Below, one piece after another: positions 41,485 through 43,230 of a stretch of DNA of 43,230 nt (positions are counted from its first letter, which is position 1; each line of letters starts with the position of its first letter). Made by a program: the position numbers and the translations under genes. Below the pieces are notes generated by a model. That model saw only the letters and a list, made by a program, of their open reading frames with translations. It was not told where the DNA came from and ran no database searches. This DNA comes from an uncultured Holdemania sp. (lineage in GTDB: Bacteria > Bacillota_I > Bacilli_A > Erysipelotrichales > Erysipelotrichaceae): the NCBI GenBank assembly GCA_947037125.1, contig CAMQTJ010000011.1, positions 1 to 43,230 on the forward strand, given 5' to 3'.

Positions 41485-42432
41485 ATGTCTTTTACAACTG
41501 ATATAAAAAAAGAAGTAGCAAATAATGAATTAAAAGATTGTTGCGTTATTGCACAACTTAGTGCTTTGATACAATTATGTTCAACTTTACAAATAACTTC
41601 TAATGGGATGATGATTTTAATCAAAACCGAAAATGCATCTGTAGCTAAAAGAATGATCACAATTGTTAAAAAAGAGTTTGGGTGTGAGACTGAATTATCA
41701 GTAATTAAAAAAATGAATCTTAAAAAAAACAATATATATCAAATAAGAATTATTAATAAGTGCAAAGAGATTTTAGATAAATTAGAAATCTTAACCGCTA
41801 AAGGTCTACAGGAACATCCATCATATAACTTAACAAAAAAAGATTGTTGTGCAAGATCATACTTAGCTGGAGCCTTTATGGCAATGGGTTCAGTAAATGC
41901 TCCAAATAAATCTAACTATCATTTAGAAATAAAAACAAATGTTTTATCTCATGGTGTATATATACAAAAATTAATGTTAAGATTTGATTTACCGGCCAAA
42001 ATAATTAAGAGAAGAAATAGCGAAGTGGTTTATATAAAAGCTGCAGATAAGATTGCGGATTTTTTAAGATGTGTAGGATCATTTGAAGGACTAATGAAAT
42101 TTGAAGATATTAGAATAACTAGAGATTTTCGTAATTCAATGACACGACTTGATAATTGCGAACTTGCAAACGAAGTAAAAAGTGTGGCTGCTGCAAACCG
42201 TCAAGTTATTGATATTGCTTTAATTAAAGAAGCATTATTGTTTGATGGACTAGATGATAAAATAAAATCAATAGCTTATTTAAGATTAGATTATCCTGAA
42301 GCAAGTCTTAACGAACTAGCAATAGAATATGAACGAATAAGTGGAGTAGAAATCAGTAAATCTGGAATGAAGCATAGGCTTAAAAAAATTAGTGACATCG
42401 CTCAAAGTATAAAGGATAAAGAGTCTAATTAA
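41485..42432 (+). CDS. whiA: DNA-binding protein WhiA
   Basis: This 315-residue protein has a LAGLIDADG-like N-terminal domain (CCARSYLAGAFMAMGSVNAP and later LRCVGSFEGLM) and a C-terminal helix-turn-helix (SLNELAIEYERISGVEISKSGMKHRLKKI), the WhiA architecture. In Bacillus it affects chromosome segregation and FtsZ; in Streptomyces it is a sporulation regulator. It is last in the rapZ unit. I see no clear terminator after it. Confidence 0.96.
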   Translation: MSFTTDIKKEVANNELKDCCVIAQLSALIQLCSTLQITSNGMMILIKTENASVAKRMITIVKKEFGCETELSVIKKMNLKKNNIYQIRIINKCKEILDKLEILTAKGLQEHPSYNLTKKDCCARSYLAGAFMAMGSVNAPNKSNYHLEIKTNVLSHGVYIQKLMLRFDLPAKIIKRRNSEVVYIKAADKIADFLRCVGSFEGLMKFEDIRITRDFRNSMTRLDNCELANEVKSVAAANRQVIDIALIKEALLFDGLDDKIKSIAYLRLDYPEASLNELAIEYERISGVEISKSGMKHRLKKISDIAQSIKDKESN

Positions 42433-42470
42433 GTAAATTTGAGCAAAATGATGAAAAAAGAATTAAAGTA

Positions 42471-42479
42471 TGTTAAAAT
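42471..42479 (+). promoter_or_regulatory. Extended -10 promoter of the small membrane protein gene
   Basis: TGtTAAAAT lies 27 nt before the ATG at 42507. Confidence 0.5.
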
Positions 42480-42506
42480 CGTAAGATAGAAATTGAGGAT
42501 GAAAAA

Positions 42507-42794
42507 ATGAAATTTTTTAATACAGTGTTCGGGATATTATTTGCTATCGTGCTTTTTAATATATTTTGGCCATTACTAGTGTTTTTTGGAATTGTAATAT
42601 TAATTTATGTAATTTATATTCGTTTTAAAATAAAAAGTGCAATGAATAATCAAGAAAATATGTATCAAGATAATCAAAGTAGTTATGATGAGGAATATAC
42701 AAACACAAGCTATTCGAATACAAGTTCAAATCAAAATAGTTCTAGTGATGTAATTGATGTGGAATACAGCGAAAGAGAAGTAAAAGATAATTAA
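42507..42794 (+). CDS. Small membrane protein with Asn/Ser/acidic tail
   Basis: This 95-residue protein has two close hydrophobic segments (FFNTVFGILFAIVLFNIFWP and VFFGIVILIYVIYI), a short basic patch, and a low-complexity Asn/Ser/Asp/Glu tail ending DVIDVEYSEREVKD. I do not recognise it. The ribosome site is GAGG. The tail motif xxDVIDVEYSE resembles the end of several small uncharacterised Bacillota membrane proteins, which I cannot assign. Confidence 0.72.
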   Translation: MKFFNTVFGILFAIVLFNIFWPLLVFFGIVILIYVIYIRFKIKSAMNNQENMYQDNQSSYDEEYTNTSYSNTSSNQNSSSDVIDVEYSEREVKDN

Positions 42795-42871
42795 GTTAGT
42801 ATATTAATACATTATATAGTTCATTTATAGTTTATAATAATGAATATATAAGTATTAAAAGGGGGATAACG

Positions 42872-43230
42872 ATGATTACTCAAACGCTAATTAATGATAA
42901 AAAACAAATTCAAAGATTGTGGAAACAATCTTTTTGTCATGAAGACAATGGAGTAATCGATGTTTTCTTTAAAAAATATTACAAATCAGAAGATATGTAT
43001 GTAATTAAAGATGGAGATGTTATCTTATCTTGCGCAACAAGAAGCAAAAATGTTATGAAACTACATGATCGTTTTATTAATACTTCGATTTTGATTGGAA
43101 TTTGCACAGACAATGATTATAGAAATAATGGTTATATGACAAGTGTTATGGATACCGTTATTGATCATGCTGAGCATCAAGAGCTAATAACATTAATTCA
43201 AGGTTATAATCCAAGTATATATAAGAAATA
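42872..43230 (+). CDS. GNAT-family N-acetyltransferase (Eis-like), 5' part only
   Basis: The frame is open from ATG at 42872 (after AAAAGGGGGA) to the window end, 119 codons. It reads as the N-terminal GNAT domain of Eis-like acetyltransferases: KKYYKSEDMYVIKDGDVIL is the early strand region, RFINTSILIGICTDNDYRNNGYMTSVM is the acetyl-CoA binding part, and HQELITLIQGYNP is the usual next motif. Eis-type enzymes acetylate amines or aminoglycosides; the substrate here is unknown. The protein continues beyond the window. Confidence 0.85.
   Translation, partial: MITQTLINDKKQIQRLWKQSFCHEDNGVIDVFFKKYYKSEDMYVIKDGDVILSCATRSKNVMKLHDRFINTSILIGICTDNDYRNNGYMTSVMDTVIDHAEHQELITLIQGYNPSIYKK

Noticed and set aside
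1-43230. Prophage, CRISPR array, insertion sequence, tRNA or rRNA genes
   Set aside because: I saw no transposase, integrase, phage structural gene, regularly spaced repeat or cloverleaf-type sequence. Intergenic regions are short and A+T rich.

Overview
This is a low-G+C (about 25-30% by eye), densely coding bacterial chromosome segment. The gene content and order are those of Bacillota: recR, mnmG, rsmG-noc-soj-spo0J, mnmE, tatD-3D-rnmV-ksgA-ispE, glmU-prs, addBA, uvrA, and hprK-lgt-ppaX-trxB-rapZ-mgfK-whiA. Cell-wall (GlmU, VanY-type peptidase), lipoprotein (Lgt) and MEP-isoprenoid (IspE) genes point to a walled organism. Extreme A+T richness, almost no TGA stop codons and several shortened proteins fit the Erysipelotrichia or neighbouring walled relatives of the Mollicutes, but that placement is an inference.

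Layout. Positions 1-1845 (+) hold the 3' end of recR and fhs. Positions 1940-5336 (+) hold an EVE-like protein, mnmG and a conserved protein of a phage-associated family. A GHL10-type lipoprotein follows (5377-6531). Positions 6632-9760 (+) are the rRNA methylation / chromosome segregation operon rsmG-noc-parA-parB. Positions 9866-14837 (+) are mnmE-tatD-3D lipoprotein-rnmV-ksgA-ispE. glmU-prs occupies 14952-17277, and a 42-residue Cys-rich membrane peptide lies at 17412-17540.

Positions 17565-30598 are mostly on the minus strand. In window order they are addA, addB, a 27-residue membrane microprotein, a DUF1700-type membrane protein with its PadR regulator, a small membrane protein with a YigZ-family protein, then a second microprotein (29 residues) and a lipoprotein. 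Interspersed on the plus strand are a VanY-type peptidase, an ASCH-like protein and a PNPOx-like flavoprotein. Positions 30862-38155 (+) hold a MATE transporter, a YjdF-like membrane protein, uvrA, hprK and an Lgt-phosphatase fusion. Positions 38134-42432 (+) hold trxB, then (after a small minus-strand gene) rapZ-mgfK-whiA. The window ends with a small membrane protein and a partial acetyltransferase.

Most of the window is ordinary housekeeping DNA. I saw no CRISPR array, insertion sequence, rRNA/tRNA gene, prophage or recognisable defence system. The observations most worth checking are: (1) two paralogous unannotated membrane microproteins of 27 and 29 residues; (2) Lgt fused in frame to a PpaX-like HAD phosphatase next to hprK; (3) near-total avoidance of TGA as a stop (1 of 42, and that one followed directly by an in-frame TAG); (4) a recurrent extended -10 promoter placed only about 16-27 nt before the start codon in most cases; (5) a Noc that keeps most Noc DNA-specificity residues but lacks the N-terminal membrane-targeting helix, together with a Noc-box-like sequence inside the lgt fusion gene.
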